DNA of 64,000 nt from Shewanella donghaensis (lineage in GTDB: Bacteria > Pseudomonadota > Gammaproteobacteria > Enterobacterales > Shewanellaceae). Positions 23,734 to 33,338 of this stretch are shown here, piece by piece (within the stretch, counting starts at the first letter, position 1; each line of letters opens with the position of its first letter). The position numbers and the translations under genes are program-made. The notes beneath the pieces are model-generated. The model did not search any database and was not told where the DNA came from. It saw only the letters and a program-made list of their open reading frames with translations. Location: assembly GCF_007567505.1 (NCBI RefSeq), contig NZ_CP041783.1:992001-1056000 (forward strand), in the 5' to 3' direction.

Positions 23734-24108
23734 ATGACTACACAGACGTTATTTCAATTATGCCGAATCGGCTATATTGCATTATTGATGCTTTTAACAG
23801 GTTGGTTTATTCAACAAGGGTTACATGGCGAATACTCATTAGCCTTTAATCTACTTTGGATAGTGCCGTTATTATTACCAATTAAAGGTATTTTAACCGG
23901 TAAACCTTACACTTATGCATGGGCAAGCTTTGTTTTATGCCTCTACCTTCTGCATGGACTAACATTATTATATGTCACTGAAGATGCTTTCTATTTTGCG
24001 TTAATAGAATCTGCATTGATTTGTGCCCTTCTTGTTGGCTTTCCTTTCTATGCTCGCCTTCGCGGTAGAGAGTTAGGATTAGGCTTAAAGAAAAAATCAA
24101 AAAGTTAA
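23734..24108 (+). CDS. DUF2069 integral membrane protein
   Basis: A 124-residue protein with four hydrophobic helices (about 12-30, 36-52, 62-84, 90-112) and a basic C-terminus (GLKKKSKS). The content matches DUF2069, a small family usually found beside arsC (yfgD). It starts nine bases after the arsC stop, so both are read from one message. Function unknown. Confidence 0.85.
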   Translation: MTTQTLFQLCRIGYIALLMLLTGWFIQQGLHGEYSLAFNLLWIVPLLLPIKGILTGKPYTYAWASFVLCLYLLHGLTLLYVTEDAFYFALIESALICALLVGFPFYARLRGRELGLGLKKKSKS

Positions 24109-24148
24109 TTTACGCGAATTAATACGTTGTGCTTTTTTAAAATACATT

Positions 24149-24168
24149 AGCGCCTAAGGGCGCTTTTT
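24149..24168 (+). terminator. Terminator after DUF2069
   Basis: AGCGCC and GGCGCT pair around TAAG, followed by five T. Confidence 0.85.
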
Positions 24169-24228
24169 ATTTCTTCAAAAAAAGTTACACCAAACGAAAC
24201 AAAAGGTTACCAAAACGTTTCAATTTCT

Positions 24229-24242
24229 TTTTGTATACAAAA
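24229..24242. promoter_or_regulatory. GTATAC-centred 14-bp palindrome before the lipoprotein gene
   Basis: TTTTGTATACAAAA is a perfect palindrome 64 bases before the ATG. A possible -10 box TATATT lies at 24251-24256, so a protein bound here would touch the promoter. The same core occurs in front of the his operon. Confidence 0.45.
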
Positions 24243-24306
24243 CTCCATGCTATATTAATTAATCAGCAATTTGGTTGAATGTAGTGATAAGCAGCGGAGA
24301 TTGTAA

Positions 24307-26259
24307 ATGTCAAAAATAAAAACAATGGCGATTTCAGGTTTTGTTGTCTCAATAACCTTACTTGCAGGTTGCGGTGGTAGCTCAGATTCATCATCTGAAA
24401 CGGATGACAACATTCCAGATAACTCATTACCGATTAATGTTTGTGAAACAAGTTCCGGCTTATCTAAGCTTGAGACTTCATCTGAGTTATTCTTTAATGT
24501 TGAGCAACAATATTCAGCCACTCAATCAGCGACGATTTCTGCTGGGATTAATAACCAAAATAGCGCTAATTACAGCTTTAAGTGGCGACAAACTGCAGGA
24601 CCAACTTTAGAGTTAACATCAGAAAACAGCCCTATTCTGGCTTTCTATATTCCACAATCCGCTAATTATTCTTTCACTGTTGATGTGACCAATGGTGCCA
24701 CGAGCTACTCTGAAGATATTGACATAACCGCGATTGAAGCCACGAATCAATTAAATATTTACAGTGACCATCAAACGGTGGCAGGAAATGGCGTGAGCCT
24801 GCGTCTTAGTCAAATCAGTAATCAAACGCCAAGCAATATCGAATGGTGTTATTTTTCAGGCCAAGAGATTAATCTCGACTTAACCAACTCTCTGAGACCA
24901 CTTTTCACAGCACCAGAAGTAACAGAAGATATGTATGTGGGTTTAAAAGCCACTGCAGAATTTGCAGGTGAAACCTTATCAGACGAAGTATTTGTTTTAG
25001 TGACTAAGCAAAATAGTATTACCTCGCCTTATTTCGATGCGCCAGTGGCTCAAACGTATCCGTTTATTTCGACATCTGCTTATGCGAATAATGTTCAAAA
25101 CTGTGTTTATTCTAATCAATTAGCTCAGACCTGTCAGTTAAGTGATCTACCCTTGATTGGGCAAGATATGGACGCTGAAACCATTGCTGATGTAATGGAC
25201 AGAGTCGTTGTGTCTCACGATTGGATGGGGAGAAATTTTCAAACCTTTTTAACCCAGGCAGACCCTAATAGTGATTTTATTAAATTATTGCAATCGGTTA
25301 CAGCAGTTGTCATCAGCTATGACGTAAGACCGTCATTCTATTGGGTTGCTACGGGAGCAATTTATCTTGACCCTGAATACCTTTGGCTAACGGCTGCTGA
25401 GCGAGACACCATTAACGAAGCGCCAGATTATCGCAGCGATTTTGGTAATGATTTGAAATTTATTATGCCATGGCGTTATGTTAAAAATAACGACTATGTG
25501 TCTAAAAGCTATGATCGCGAAGTACGTCAATCAAGAACAATAAACGATATTACGCCTCGTTTAGCCAGCTTGATGTATCACGAACTTGCCCATGCTAACG
25601 ACTTTTTCCCCCGCTCAACTCACAGTGAGTTACAAGGGCCAACATTAATTGACGATTTTTACCGCAGGACTGATAGTAAATCACTAGTTTCTGATCAGTT
25701 GCAAAATATTGATAAATTAACCAGTTCAGAAATGTACGGTTTAGCCGGGGTGAGCTTTCAAGGTGACACGGCCAATGCAACTCAAAAAGCTTATGGCCCT
25801 AGTGATATCACCAGTTTCTTTTTAACTGATCATGCTAATGACTTTTATAACTACTCCTCTACTCGTGAAGACGCCGCAATGCTATTTGAAGAAGCTTTTA
25901 TGAGCCATCGCTATCAAATCCAAAGAGATGTTGCTGTTACCGATGTTGACGATTTAATTGTAGATTGGGGTCAAAGAGGCAGGATTGGAACAGATGAATT
26001 ACTTACAAGAGCTGCATTCGTAATTGATGAAATAATGCCGGAAGTGGATGGTAAGATGTTAGTCAATGGACTGCCTGATCCAATTAATATGACCGCTGGG
26101 GATGACTGGTTTGAAAATATCGACATCTCCCCAAGCCTGCTCAGCACTATGTCTAAGGTGAGTGGTTTTAACACTGAAAGCACCAATAATATTTCAGACA
26201 GTAAGCCAGCAATTCAAATTGGACGAGAACATAGAGATATGCCAATACCTAAGCGTTAG
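24307..26259 (+). CDS. Large lipoprotein with HExxH metallopeptidase-like motif
   Basis: A 650-residue envelope lipoprotein: signal peptide ending in the lipobox LAGC (Cys22) followed by a Gly/Ser/Asp linker (GGSSDSSSETDDN). Residues about 55-230 look like two beta-sandwich repeats of PKD or cadherin type (for example FKWRQTAGPTLELTSENSP). The C-terminal half holds MYHELAHANDFF with His425-Glu426-x-x-His429, a zincin-type motif, and downstream MLFEEAFMSHRYQ may give the third ligand. The WTxQ family name is not known to me, so the peptidase call is inference. It lies in its own transcription unit between arsC-DUF2069 and hda, genes that are close neighbours in related bacteria. Confidence 0.7.
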   Translation: MSKIKTMAISGFVVSITLLAGCGGSSDSSSETDDNIPDNSLPINVCETSSGLSKLETSSELFFNVEQQYSATQSATISAGINNQNSANYSFKWRQTAGPTLELTSENSPILAFYIPQSANYSFTVDVTNGATSYSEDIDITAIEATNQLNIYSDHQTVAGNGVSLRLSQISNQTPSNIEWCYFSGQEINLDLTNSLRPLFTAPEVTEDMYVGLKATAEFAGETLSDEVFVLVTKQNSITSPYFDAPVAQTYPFISTSAYANNVQNCVYSNQLAQTCQLSDLPLIGQDMDAETIADVMDRVVVSHDWMGRNFQTFLTQADPNSDFIKLLQSVTAVVISYDVRPSFYWVATGAIYLDPEYLWLTAAERDTINEAPDYRSDFGNDLKFIMPWRYVKNNDYVSKSYDREVRQSRTINDITPRLASLMYHELAHANDFFPRSTHSELQGPTLIDDFYRRTDSKSLVSDQLQNIDKLTSSEMYGLAGVSFQGDTANATQKAYGPSDITSFFLTDHANDFYNYSSTREDAAMLFEEAFMSHRYQIQRDVAVTDVDDLIVDWGQRGRIGTDELLTRAAFVIDEIMPEVDGKMLVNGLPDPINMTAGDDWFENIDISPSLLSTMSKVSGFNTESTNNISDSKPAIQIGREHRDMPIPKR

Positions 26260-26317
26260 ATAACTTGTCAAAGGTTTAAATAAGCTTACAACTCGCTATT
26301 TACTGCAAACAGATAAC

Positions 26318-26347
26318 AAAAAAGCCACCTATTAGGTGGCTTTTTTT
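26318..26347 (+). terminator. Bidirectional terminator, lipoprotein gene / hda
   Basis: AAAAAAGCCACCT and AGGTGGCTTTTTT pair around ATT; the A and T flanks serve both converging genes. Confidence 0.9.
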
Positions 26348-26376
26348 ATATTCAAATAGTGTATTGAGTAGCTAGA

Positions 26377-27087
26377 CTATAATCGAAGCATTTCTTTAAT
26401 GAATGGGATAGTCAGTTTACGCTGATGCACCATAGAGTCTTTATCTAGCTTATCTAACACATCAAATAAAGTACGTAAATCGCGTGCCATTCGCGTTAAC
26501 AGAAAACGTCCTACTTCATCAGATAACTGCAAGCCACGCATTGCTGCTCGGCGCTGCAAAGCAAGCAGTTTTTCTTCGTCAGCCATAGGCTGTAACTGAT
26601 AGATTAATCCCCACTGCATTCGAGAGATTAAATCCGGCAAAGCAAAACCCGCTTCAGTAGGCGATGAACTGCCACTGACAATTAATCGACAATCTTGTTG
26701 TTCTTCAATGCGGTTATATAGATGGAACAGCGCCTCTTCCCAAATGGGGTGACCAGCAATGGCGTCGATATCATCTATACAAATTAATTGTAATGATTCA
26801 ATACCTTCAAATAAAGCAGGCGAAATGCTCGCATGTATTCCTAAGGGGATATATAAGGTTCTGCGCTCAAGATCATTGGCGTGTGCACAAGCAGCATGCA
26901 TCAAATGAGTACGGCCAGACTTCACCGGGCCATAAATATACAAACTGGAGGTGAGACTACCTTCTGCACTAGCCTGCAACTTTTGGATTAACTCATCATT
27001 ACCTATTGCTGGATAATAACTCTGAAACGTTTCATCATCAGGTAAATAAACAGGTAACGATAATTGTTTTGGTGAGTTTTGGGTCAC
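26377..27087 (-). CDS. hda: DnaA regulatory inactivator Hda
   Basis: AAA+ protein of 236 residues that, bound to the DNA clamp, stimulates ATP hydrolysis by DnaA and so limits initiation. The clamp-binding motif QLSLPV is at residues 7-12. The Walker A is the variant GPVKSGRTH, the Walker B region is LICIDDIDAI, and the box VII arginine region is LISRMQWGL. The start is GTG at 27087. It lies 53 bases after the DUF2066 gene on the same strand; uraA follows the usual hda neighbourhood on the other side. Confidence 0.95.
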   Translation of the reverse strand: MTQNSPKQLSLPVYLPDDETFQSYYPAIGNDELIQKLQASAEGSLTSSLYIYGPVKSGRTHLMHAACAHANDLERRTLYIPLGIHASISPALFEGIESLQLICIDDIDAIAGHPIWEEALFHLYNRIEEQQDCRLIVSGSSSPTEAGFALPDLISRMQWGLIYQLQPMADEEKLLALQRRAAMRGLQLSDEVGRFLLTRMARDLRTLFDVLDKLDKDSMVHQRKLTIPFIKEMLRL

Positions 27088-27140
27088 TCAAAAATTCTCT
27101 AATTATTAAAACAATCTAAAGTAAGTATAACACACTCAAT

Positions 27141-28271
27141 CTAGTGCCACTGATAGATTAACGGTACTGGTTTATCAGAATGTAGATTAGGATCAAGGTT
27201 ATCAAATTTAGGCATGGTTCCAGTGTTATTATCTGGGGTAAATTCTGCATTACCAGAATCTAATTGGGTCAAGTTTTTATTAATATTAAGCAGCTTTTGC
27301 AAGTCTTCAGTACCACCAAATAATGATAAATTATAAGTCACAGTATTGGCTTTAAACTGGCTTAAACTGATCGACTTAATCGCGCTCAACTGCCTTAAGT
27401 AAGCTTCAATCTCAACTAATTGAGCCATGCTTTGAATGCCAACTAAAGATAATTGTGTTTGCGTACTATTGCCTGAATCTGAAAAGGCATATTGATTAAC
27501 AAAATAGCCGGCAAGTGTCGTTAAAATCTGCTCTGTTGCTTCTTCGTAGTTCAACACTTCAGCTTGATGATGAATTAAGGGTTGTATCACTCCAGATTCG
27601 TTGGCTTTATCAAATAAAGACACTTGGAACCTCACAAACCCACCCACTTGATCCATATCAGCTATGGCAAAATAGTCAGCTCGATAGCGCTTTGATGCAT
27701 CGGCCACAACATCAGTGAACATACCACGTACATCAGAAACACTAATCTGCATGATGTCATTCAAATCCATAACAGGAACCAGTATGGGTATGCCTTTATT
27801 TTTGGCCGCTAAATCGATTTGTAGACGAGTCTCTGTTTCTGACGCATCAGCAAGAATTTCTCTGTCACCCTCATTTTCAATCGACATCCACAATAGAGTC
27901 AAAGGGCGTTGGCGACCCCACACCGGTAAATCGGCTTCTCGTAAGGTCGATATAATACGTTTATGGTCAAAGTTTGCCTTTAGTATTAATTCATCGTCAA
28001 CTTGGCTATAACCATATTGAGTCAATAATGTCTCAGGTGTGTTTACCTGTGTTTTAACTAAAGGGTGTTCAAGCACTGTCACTAATCCGGAGTTTTTGAC
28101 AAACACGGCAGACAAGGCTTCTTTTAATGCTGTTTGGCGCTCTTTTCGTGCACGGGATGTCACAACAACATCAGCTTCATCAAGTAAGCCAATTTCTGCT
28201 GATATAGCTTTAGCGCTAGGTAGACTCACTACCAAACTGATCATTAGGAAATGTAGAAAAAGTTTTAACAT
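27141..28271 (-). CDS. DUF2066 exported protein
   Basis: A 376-residue protein from the ATG at 28271 (MLKLFLHFLMISLVVSLPSAKA), which begins with a good signal peptide; an upstream GTG at 28286 would add MFFFA. The family DUF2066 is widespread in gammaproteobacteria, usually beside hda, and has no assigned function. Blocks such as RPLTLLWMSIENEGDREIL and an acidic C-terminus are visible. It probably sits in the periplasm, and may share a transcript with hda. Confidence 0.82.
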   Translation of the reverse strand: MLKLFLHFLMISLVVSLPSAKAISAEIGLLDEADVVVTSRARKERQTALKEALSAVFVKNSGLVTVLEHPLVKTQVNTPETLLTQYGYSQVDDELILKANFDHKRIISTLREADLPVWGRQRPLTLLWMSIENEGDREILADASETETRLQIDLAAKNKGIPILVPVMDLNDIMQISVSDVRGMFTDVVADASKRYRADYFAIADMDQVGGFVRFQVSLFDKANESGVIQPLIHHQAEVLNYEEATEQILTTLAGYFVNQYAFSDSGNSTQTQLSLVGIQSMAQLVEIEAYLRQLSAIKSISLSQFKANTVTYNLSLFGGTEDLQKLLNINKNLTQLDSGNAEFTPDNNTGTMPKFDNLDPNLHSDKPVPLIYQWH

Positions 28272-28458
28272 GGCAAAAAAGAACACACTCTAAAGTAAAG
28301 TGATCGAAGTGTAGCATATTAATTTTGCATCTAAAATTACAATAGCCAGTCAATTTCATTTCGATTAACAGAGTAAACTTGATTTGTATTACAGACATTT
28401 ACCTTAAATTAACCTATCTTAAATGTTTATTAACTCGCTAATACAAAACAGGATATAT

Positions 28459-29694
28459 ATGAATCGCTTGTTCATCCCACTACAGGGAGCACAGATGTTG
28501 TTCGTGGCATTTGGTGCTTTGGTGTTAATGCCGCTACTGAGTGGGCTTGATACCAGTGTTGCGTTATTTACTGCCGGATTCGGTACCTTGTTATTTCAAA
28601 TAATAACTAAACGACAAGTCCCTATTTTCCTCGCTTCATCATTCGCATTTATTGCCCCAATAATGTACGGCGTACAAACATGGGGGATCCCTGCAACGAT
28701 GGGGGGATTAATGGTAGCTGGTTTTGTTTATGTGATACTTGGCGCGTTAGTTAAAATAAAAGGCAGCGGCTTTATTCATCGGTTACTGCCAGCTGTTGTC
28801 GTTGGTCCAGTGATTATCATTATTGGTCTTGGATTAGCACCAATGGCTGTCAATATGGCCTTAGGAAAAACAGGCGATGGCAACATTGTTTTAGTTGACC
28901 CCAATATTGCTTTATTCATTGCACTAATGTCCCTTGGAACAACTGTTTGTATTGCAGTGTTTGCAAAAGGGGTATTAAAAGTGATGCCTATCTTGGTCGG
29001 TATTTTAGTCGGTTATGGACTGAGTCTGTTATTTGGAATAGTAGATTTTACTCCTGTTGCTCAAGCAAGCTGGATTGCTATACCCAACTTCACCGCGCCT
29101 GAATTTCATTGGCAGGCGATATTATTTATGATCCCTGTGGCAATAGCTCCTGCAGTTGAACATATTGGCGATTTGATGGCGATTTCAAATGTGACTGGCA
29201 AAGATTATTTTAAAAAGCCAGGACTTCACCGCACCTTAACTGGGGATGGTATCGCAACAATTGCTGCCTCAGCTTTGGGTGGACCGCCAAATACCACTTA
29301 TTCAGAAGTCACGGGCGCTGTCACCCTCACAAAAAACTTTGACCCTAGAATAATGACATGGACAGCGATTACTGCAATTACTTTGGCTTTCGTTGGTAAA
29401 TTAGGCGCATTGATGCAAACGATTCCCCTACCCGTTATGGGCGGGATCATGTGTCTATTGTTTGGCTCTATTGCCGCCGTAGGTCTAAACACCCTGATAA
29501 GAAACCAAGTAGATTTAAATGAACCCCGAAATTTAAGTATCGTCGGCGTGACATTGGTATTTGGTATTGGCGGAATGGCCTTCGGTATTGGTGAGTTTAG
29601 TTTAACTGGTATCAGTTTATGCGGTTTAGTGGCTATTGTAATGAATTTAATATTACCTATGCCAAAAAGTGATAACGACACGTCTGTTGATTAA
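28459..29694 (+). CDS. uraA: Uracil/xanthine permease, NCS2 family
   Basis: Inner-membrane nucleobase:proton symporter of 411 residues from the ATG at 28459, which has AGGA five bases before it. It begins RLFIPLQGAQMLFVAFGALVLMPLL, then about twelve to fourteen hydrophobic segments, with PAVEHIGDLMAISNVTG and GGPPNTTYSEVTGAVTLT, the substrate-binding motifs of NCS2 proteins. Uracil is the best guess because hda-uraA is the conserved pairing; the upp gene that normally precedes it is not in view. Confidence 0.9.
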   Translation: MNRLFIPLQGAQMLFVAFGALVLMPLLSGLDTSVALFTAGFGTLLFQIITKRQVPIFLASSFAFIAPIMYGVQTWGIPATMGGLMVAGFVYVILGALVKIKGSGFIHRLLPAVVVGPVIIIIGLGLAPMAVNMALGKTGDGNIVLVDPNIALFIALMSLGTTVCIAVFAKGVLKVMPILVGILVGYGLSLLFGIVDFTPVAQASWIAIPNFTAPEFHWQAILFMIPVAIAPAVEHIGDLMAISNVTGKDYFKKPGLHRTLTGDGIATIAASALGGPPNTTYSEVTGAVTLTKNFDPRIMTWTAITAITLAFVGKLGALMQTIPLPVMGGIMCLLFGSIAAVGLNTLIRNQVDLNEPRNLSIVGVTLVFGIGGMAFGIGEFSLTGISLCGLVAIVMNLILPMPKSDNDTSVD

Positions 29695-29747
29695 AACAGC
29701 TAAGCAATAAAGCTCAGGTAAACCAATACTGTAAAACAGCGAAAACA

Positions 29748-29783
29748 AAAAGCCCTCAGTTGATTAAAACTAAGGGCTTTTTT
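29748..29783 (+). terminator. Bidirectional terminator, uraA / grxD
   Basis: AAAAGCCCTCAGTT and AACTAAGGGCTTTT form an imperfect stem (one mismatch) with six T after it; the A run on the left suits grxD. Confidence 0.85.
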
Positions 29784-29856
29784 AATGGTTATTAGAGTCT
29801 TATTTTTTGACATCAACATATGTGTTAACGCAAAAAAGACTACCCCATCAATGAGC

Positions 29857-30198
29857 TTATTCTGCGTCTTCTTCAGTACGGAATTTATCTGCAGTCGCTT
29901 TGATGATTGGTTGTAACTCACCTTTTTGGAACATCTCAGTGATAATGTCACAACCACCAATAAGCTCGCCTTCTACCCACAATTGCGGGAATGTAGGCCA
30001 GTTAGCGAATTTTGGTAATTCAGCACGAATGTCTGGATGCTGTAAAATATCAACGAAAGCAAACTGCTCGCCACAGTTAATCATTACTTGCGCGACTTGA
30101 GATGAAAAACCACAGCTTGGTAACTTTGGAGACCCTTTCATATAAACAATGATTGGGTTTTCGGTGATTTGCTGCTTAATTTTGTCTACTGTTTCCAT
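29857..30198 (-). CDS. grxD: Monothiol glutaredoxin 4
   Basis: Cytoplasmic CGFS glutaredoxin of 113 residues that carries and transfers Fe-S clusters, bridging two monomers through glutathione. The active site is PKLPSCGFSSQ (single Cys), with TFPQLWVEGELIGGCDI forming the glutathione cradle. It stands alone, divergent from sodB with 234 bases between; both are linked to iron and oxidative stress. Confidence 0.95.
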   Translation of the reverse strand: METVDKIKQQITENPIIVYMKGSPKLPSCGFSSQVAQVMINCGEQFAFVDILQHPDIRAELPKFANWPTFPQLWVEGELIGGCDIITEMFQKGELQPIIKATADKFRTEEDAE

Positions 30199-30432
30199 TT
30201 TTATTCCTAAGTGCTACTTAATAATCTAACGCTATTGTACGCCAGCTTTCATAATAACAAAAACCCACAGTTTGTAGGGTTTTGTTCGCAAATGATTTTT
30301 TCGATTGACAGTATCGACATTTTTCAACAAACAATGATTCACATCACAAAATTTTTAAGTACAATGTCATCAGTGAGCATGTCATACCAACAGGTATATA
30401 AAACGATAACCTAAGTCCATGGAGAGATACTA
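30199..30432. promoter_or_regulatory. Divergent grxD / sodB promoter region
   Basis: The region holds both promoters. Around 30333-30350 the minus strand reads TGTGATGTGAATCATT, a half-good Crp-like site. A 67-codon open frame in it has no family features and looks accidental. Confidence 0.3.
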
Positions 30433-31017
30433 ATGGCTTTCGAATTACCAGCATTACCATATGCTAAGAACGCACTTGTACCACATATTTCTGAAGAGAC
30501 TATCGAATTCCATTACGGAAAGCATCACAACACTTACGTTGTTAAGCTTAATGGTCTTGTTGCAGGTACTGAATTTGAAAACAAAACTTTAGAAGAAGTT
30601 GTTAAAACTTCGACTGGTGGCGTATTCAACAATGCAGCTCAAATCTGGAACCACACATTCTACTGGAACTGTTTAGCTCCTAACGCTGGTGGCGCGCCTA
30701 CTGGTGATATTGCTGAAGCAATCAATGCAACTTTCGGTTCTTTTGAAGAATTTAAAGCAAAGTTCACTGACTCTGCAGTAAACAACTTCGGTAGTGCTTG
30801 GACTTGGTTAGTAAAGAATGCAGACGGTTCAATTGCTATTGTTAACACTAGTAACGCTGCTACTCCTTTAACTGACGATACAGTCACTTCATTGATGACT
30901 GTAGATGTTTGGGAACACGCTTATTACATTGATTATCGTAACGTTCGTCCTAATTACCTAGCTGCTTTCTGGGAACTAGTTAACTGGGATTTCGTTAACG
31001 CAAACTTCGCAGGCTAA
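30433..31017 (+). CDS. sodB: Superoxide dismutase, iron type
   Basis: Removes superoxide in the cytoplasm. At 194 residues it is the usual FeSOD size. Metal ligands are the His in YGKHHNTYV and NHTFYWN, and Asp and His in [12 protein letters not shown]. The Fe-type signature ([10 protein letters not shown], with [14 protein letters not shown]) favours iron over manganese. It ends at a terminator 30 bases downstream. Confidence 0.96.
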   Translation: MAFELPALPYAKNALVPHISEETIEFHYGKHHNTYVVKLNGLVAGTEFENKTLEEVVKTSTGGVFNNAAQIWNHTFYWNCLAPNAGGAPTGDIAEAINATFGSFEEFKAKFTDSAVNNFGSAWTWLVKNADGSIAIVNTSNAATPLTDDTVTSLMTVDVWEHAYYIDYRNVRPNYLAAFWELVNWDFVNANFAG

Positions 31018-31047
31018 TATCCTGACAAGTTTCAAATGAGATGAGAT

Positions 31048-31073
31048 AAAAGGAGCCTAATGGCTCCTTTTTT
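31048..31073 (+). terminator. Terminator after sodB
   Basis: AAAAGGAGCC and GGCTCCTTTT pair around TAAT, followed by T. Confidence 0.9.
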
Positions 31074-31336
31074 ATGCTGTTTTTCTCAGTTCATCCTATA
31101 AATAACACTCGTTCTATTTCCATACCTACTTCTGCAATAGTTGCATTTGCAACTTTTCATCTTTGTTTTTATTGAACTTTTTTATTATCAAGCATTCGCT
31201 AATATCAAAAGCCTGACCTAGACTTTAGTTAACGGCCATTTTAAAAATCAATAAAAATTCACATTAAAACTTTTTGCGACACTATCAAAATGCGCTGTAA
31301 CTCAAGCACTTTCACCGAAGTTTTAAGGGGTTCCTC
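31074..31336. promoter_or_regulatory. Upstream region of prkA
   Basis: Apart from the sodB terminator this 320-base gap has no gene. It holds a small palindrome GTTGCATTTGCAAC at 31140-31153. I looked for the sigma-54 pattern (GG 10 bases before GC), since the E. coli relative yeaGH uses it, and did not find a clear match. Confidence 0.35.
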
Positions 31337-33271
31337 ATGGGCATATTCGAACATTATCAGCAACGTTATGAGCAAAAACTAGATGAAGAGTATTCACTAC
31401 AGCAATTTCTAGAAATCTGTAAGGAGGATCGAAGTGCATATGTGTCAGCAGCGGAACGAATGCTAATGGCTATTGGTGAATCCAAAACCATTGATACATC
31501 TAAAGATCCCGTTCTAAGTCGTATATTTTCTAACAGGCTAATCTCTCAGTACCCTAGCTTTAAAGATTTTTATGGTATGGAAGAGTCAATAGAACAAATC
31601 GTGTCCTACCTTAAACATTCAGCTCAAGGTTTAGAAGAATCTAAACAGATTTTGTACTTATTAGGTCCAGTTGGTGGTGGTAAGTCATCACTGGCTGAAA
31701 AACTTAAAGCATTAATGCAAAAAGTGCCTATTTATATTTTAAGTGCTAACGGAGTAAGAAGTCCGGTTAATGACCATCCTCTGTGTTTATTTGACCCAGA
31801 TGAAGATGCAACCTTATTAACCGAGGAATTTAATATCCCTACGCGATATATCAAAACAATCATGTCGCCATGGGCAGTAAAAAGACTGCATGAGTTTGGT
31901 GGTGATATCACTAAATTTAAAGTAGTAAAGGTCTTCCCTTCTATCTTGGATCAAACAGCCATAGCGAAAACCGAGCCTGGTGATGAAAACAATCAGGATA
32001 TTTCTGCCTTGGTGGGTAAGGTCGATATTCGTCAATTAGAGCATTTCTCACAAGATGATGCCGATGCTTATGCCTACTCTGGCGCCTTGTGTCGTGCTAA
32101 CCAAGGGGTAATGGAGTTTGTGGAGATGTTTAAAGCCCCGATTAAGGTACTGCATCCGTTATTAACAGCAACACAAGAAGGAAACTATAACGGAACTGAG
32201 GGACTATCAGCGCTGCCTTACAACGGCATGATTCTAGCTCACTCTAACGAATCAGAATGGACGACATTCAGAAACAATAAAAATAACGAAGCATTTCTAG
32301 ATAGGGTTTATATCGTTAAGGTGCCTTATTGTTTAAGAGTCTCAGAGGAAATGGAGATATATCAAAAGCTGCTATCTAATTCCGAGTTATCAAAAGCGCC
32401 TTGTGCCCCTGGCACTTTAGAAACGCTAGCGCAATTTAGTATTTTATCTCGTTTAAAAGCACCTGAAAACTCTTCTATTTACTCAAAAATGCGGGTTTAC
32501 AATGGTGAGACCCTAAAAGACACCGATCCTAAAGCCAAGTCATACCAAGAGTATCGTGATTACGCAGGTGTTGACGAAGGCATGCAAGGGTTATCAACCC
32601 GTTTTGCATTCAAAATATTATCCAGAGTATTTAATTTTGATGACAATGAAATAGCCGCTAATCCAGTGCATTTGTTTTATGTGCTTGAGAAGCAAATCGA
32701 ACAGGAACAATTTCCAAGTGAAGTGAGCGAGAAGTACCTCGAATTTCTAAAAGGTTACCTCATTCCCAAATACGTAGAGTTTATTGGTAAGGAAATCCAA
32801 ACTGCCTACTTAGAATCTTATTCTGAATACGGTCAAAATATCTTTGATAGATATGTCACCTATGCTGACTTTTGGATCCAAGACCAAGAATTTAGAGATC
32901 CTGAAACTGGGCAACTGTTTGACCGAGCGGCGCTAAACGCTGAACTAGAAAAAATAGAGAAACCTGCAGGTATCAGTAATCCGAAAGATTTTCGAAATGA
33001 AATCGTTAACTTTGTATTACGTGCCAGAGCCAATAACGATGGTAATAATCCACTATGGACCAGTTACGAAAAACTCCGAGTCGTCATTGAGAAGAAGATG
33101 TTCTCCAATACTGAAGATTTACTACCTGTTATTTCATTCAACGCGAAAACGTCAGCAGATGATCAACGTAAACATGATGACTTTATTAATCGGATGATGG
33201 AAAAAGGCTATACCCAAAAACAAGTGAGATTACTTTCTGAGTGGTATTTAAGAGTGCGTAAATCGTCATAA
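31337..33271 (+). CDS. prkA: PrkA family serine protein kinase
   Basis: Cytoplasmic protein of 644 residues, YeaG in E. coli. The N-terminal AAA+ part has a Walker A GPVGGGKSSLAEKL (about 113-126) and the C-terminal part is the PrkA kinase-like domain. E. coli YeaG works with YeaH in adaptation to nitrogen starvation and stationary phase; the substrate is not settled. It is the first gene of prkA-yeaH-ycgB, with 67 bases to yeaH and 8 from yeaH to ycgB. Confidence 0.93.
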   Translation: MGIFEHYQQRYEQKLDEEYSLQQFLEICKEDRSAYVSAAERMLMAIGESKTIDTSKDPVLSRIFSNRLISQYPSFKDFYGMEESIEQIVSYLKHSAQGLEESKQILYLLGPVGGGKSSLAEKLKALMQKVPIYILSANGVRSPVNDHPLCLFDPDEDATLLTEEFNIPTRYIKTIMSPWAVKRLHEFGGDITKFKVVKVFPSILDQTAIAKTEPGDENNQDISALVGKVDIRQLEHFSQDDADAYAYSGALCRANQGVMEFVEMFKAPIKVLHPLLTATQEGNYNGTEGLSALPYNGMILAHSNESEWTTFRNNKNNEAFLDRVYIVKVPYCLRVSEEMEIYQKLLSNSELSKAPCAPGTLETLAQFSILSRLKAPENSSIYSKMRVYNGETLKDTDPKAKSYQEYRDYAGVDEGMQGLSTRFAFKILSRVFNFDDNEIAANPVHLFYVLEKQIEQEQFPSEVSEKYLEFLKGYLIPKYVEFIGKEIQTAYLESYSEYGQNIFDRYVTYADFWIQDQEFRDPETGQLFDRAALNAELEKIEKPAGISNPKDFRNEIVNFVLRARANNDGNNPLWTSYEKLRVVIEKKMFSNTEDLLPVISFNAKTSADDQRKHDDFINRMMEKGYTQKQVRLLSEWYLRVRKSS

Positions 33272-33338
33272 TTGTTGCCCTCTTTGACCTTAATATTATT
33301 TATTATTCATTAAGGTCAAAGACCATTAGGAGTTGTGT

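Noticed and set aside
24195..24222. Hairpin GAAAC...GTTTC around GGTTACC upstream of the lipoprotein gene
   Set aside because: Only short arms interrupted by A runs on both sides that do not pair; likely chance in AT-rich sequence.
28039..28293. Open frame antisense to the DUF2066 gene
   Set aside because: It mirrors the coding frame of a well-supported gene and has no features of its own.
30211..30414. 67-codon open frame in the grxD-sodB gap
   Set aside because: No ribosome site, odd composition, and it covers the promoter region of sodB.
31200..31336. Sigma-54 promoter ahead of prkA
   Set aside because: No GG/GC pair with the required 10-base spacing was found.
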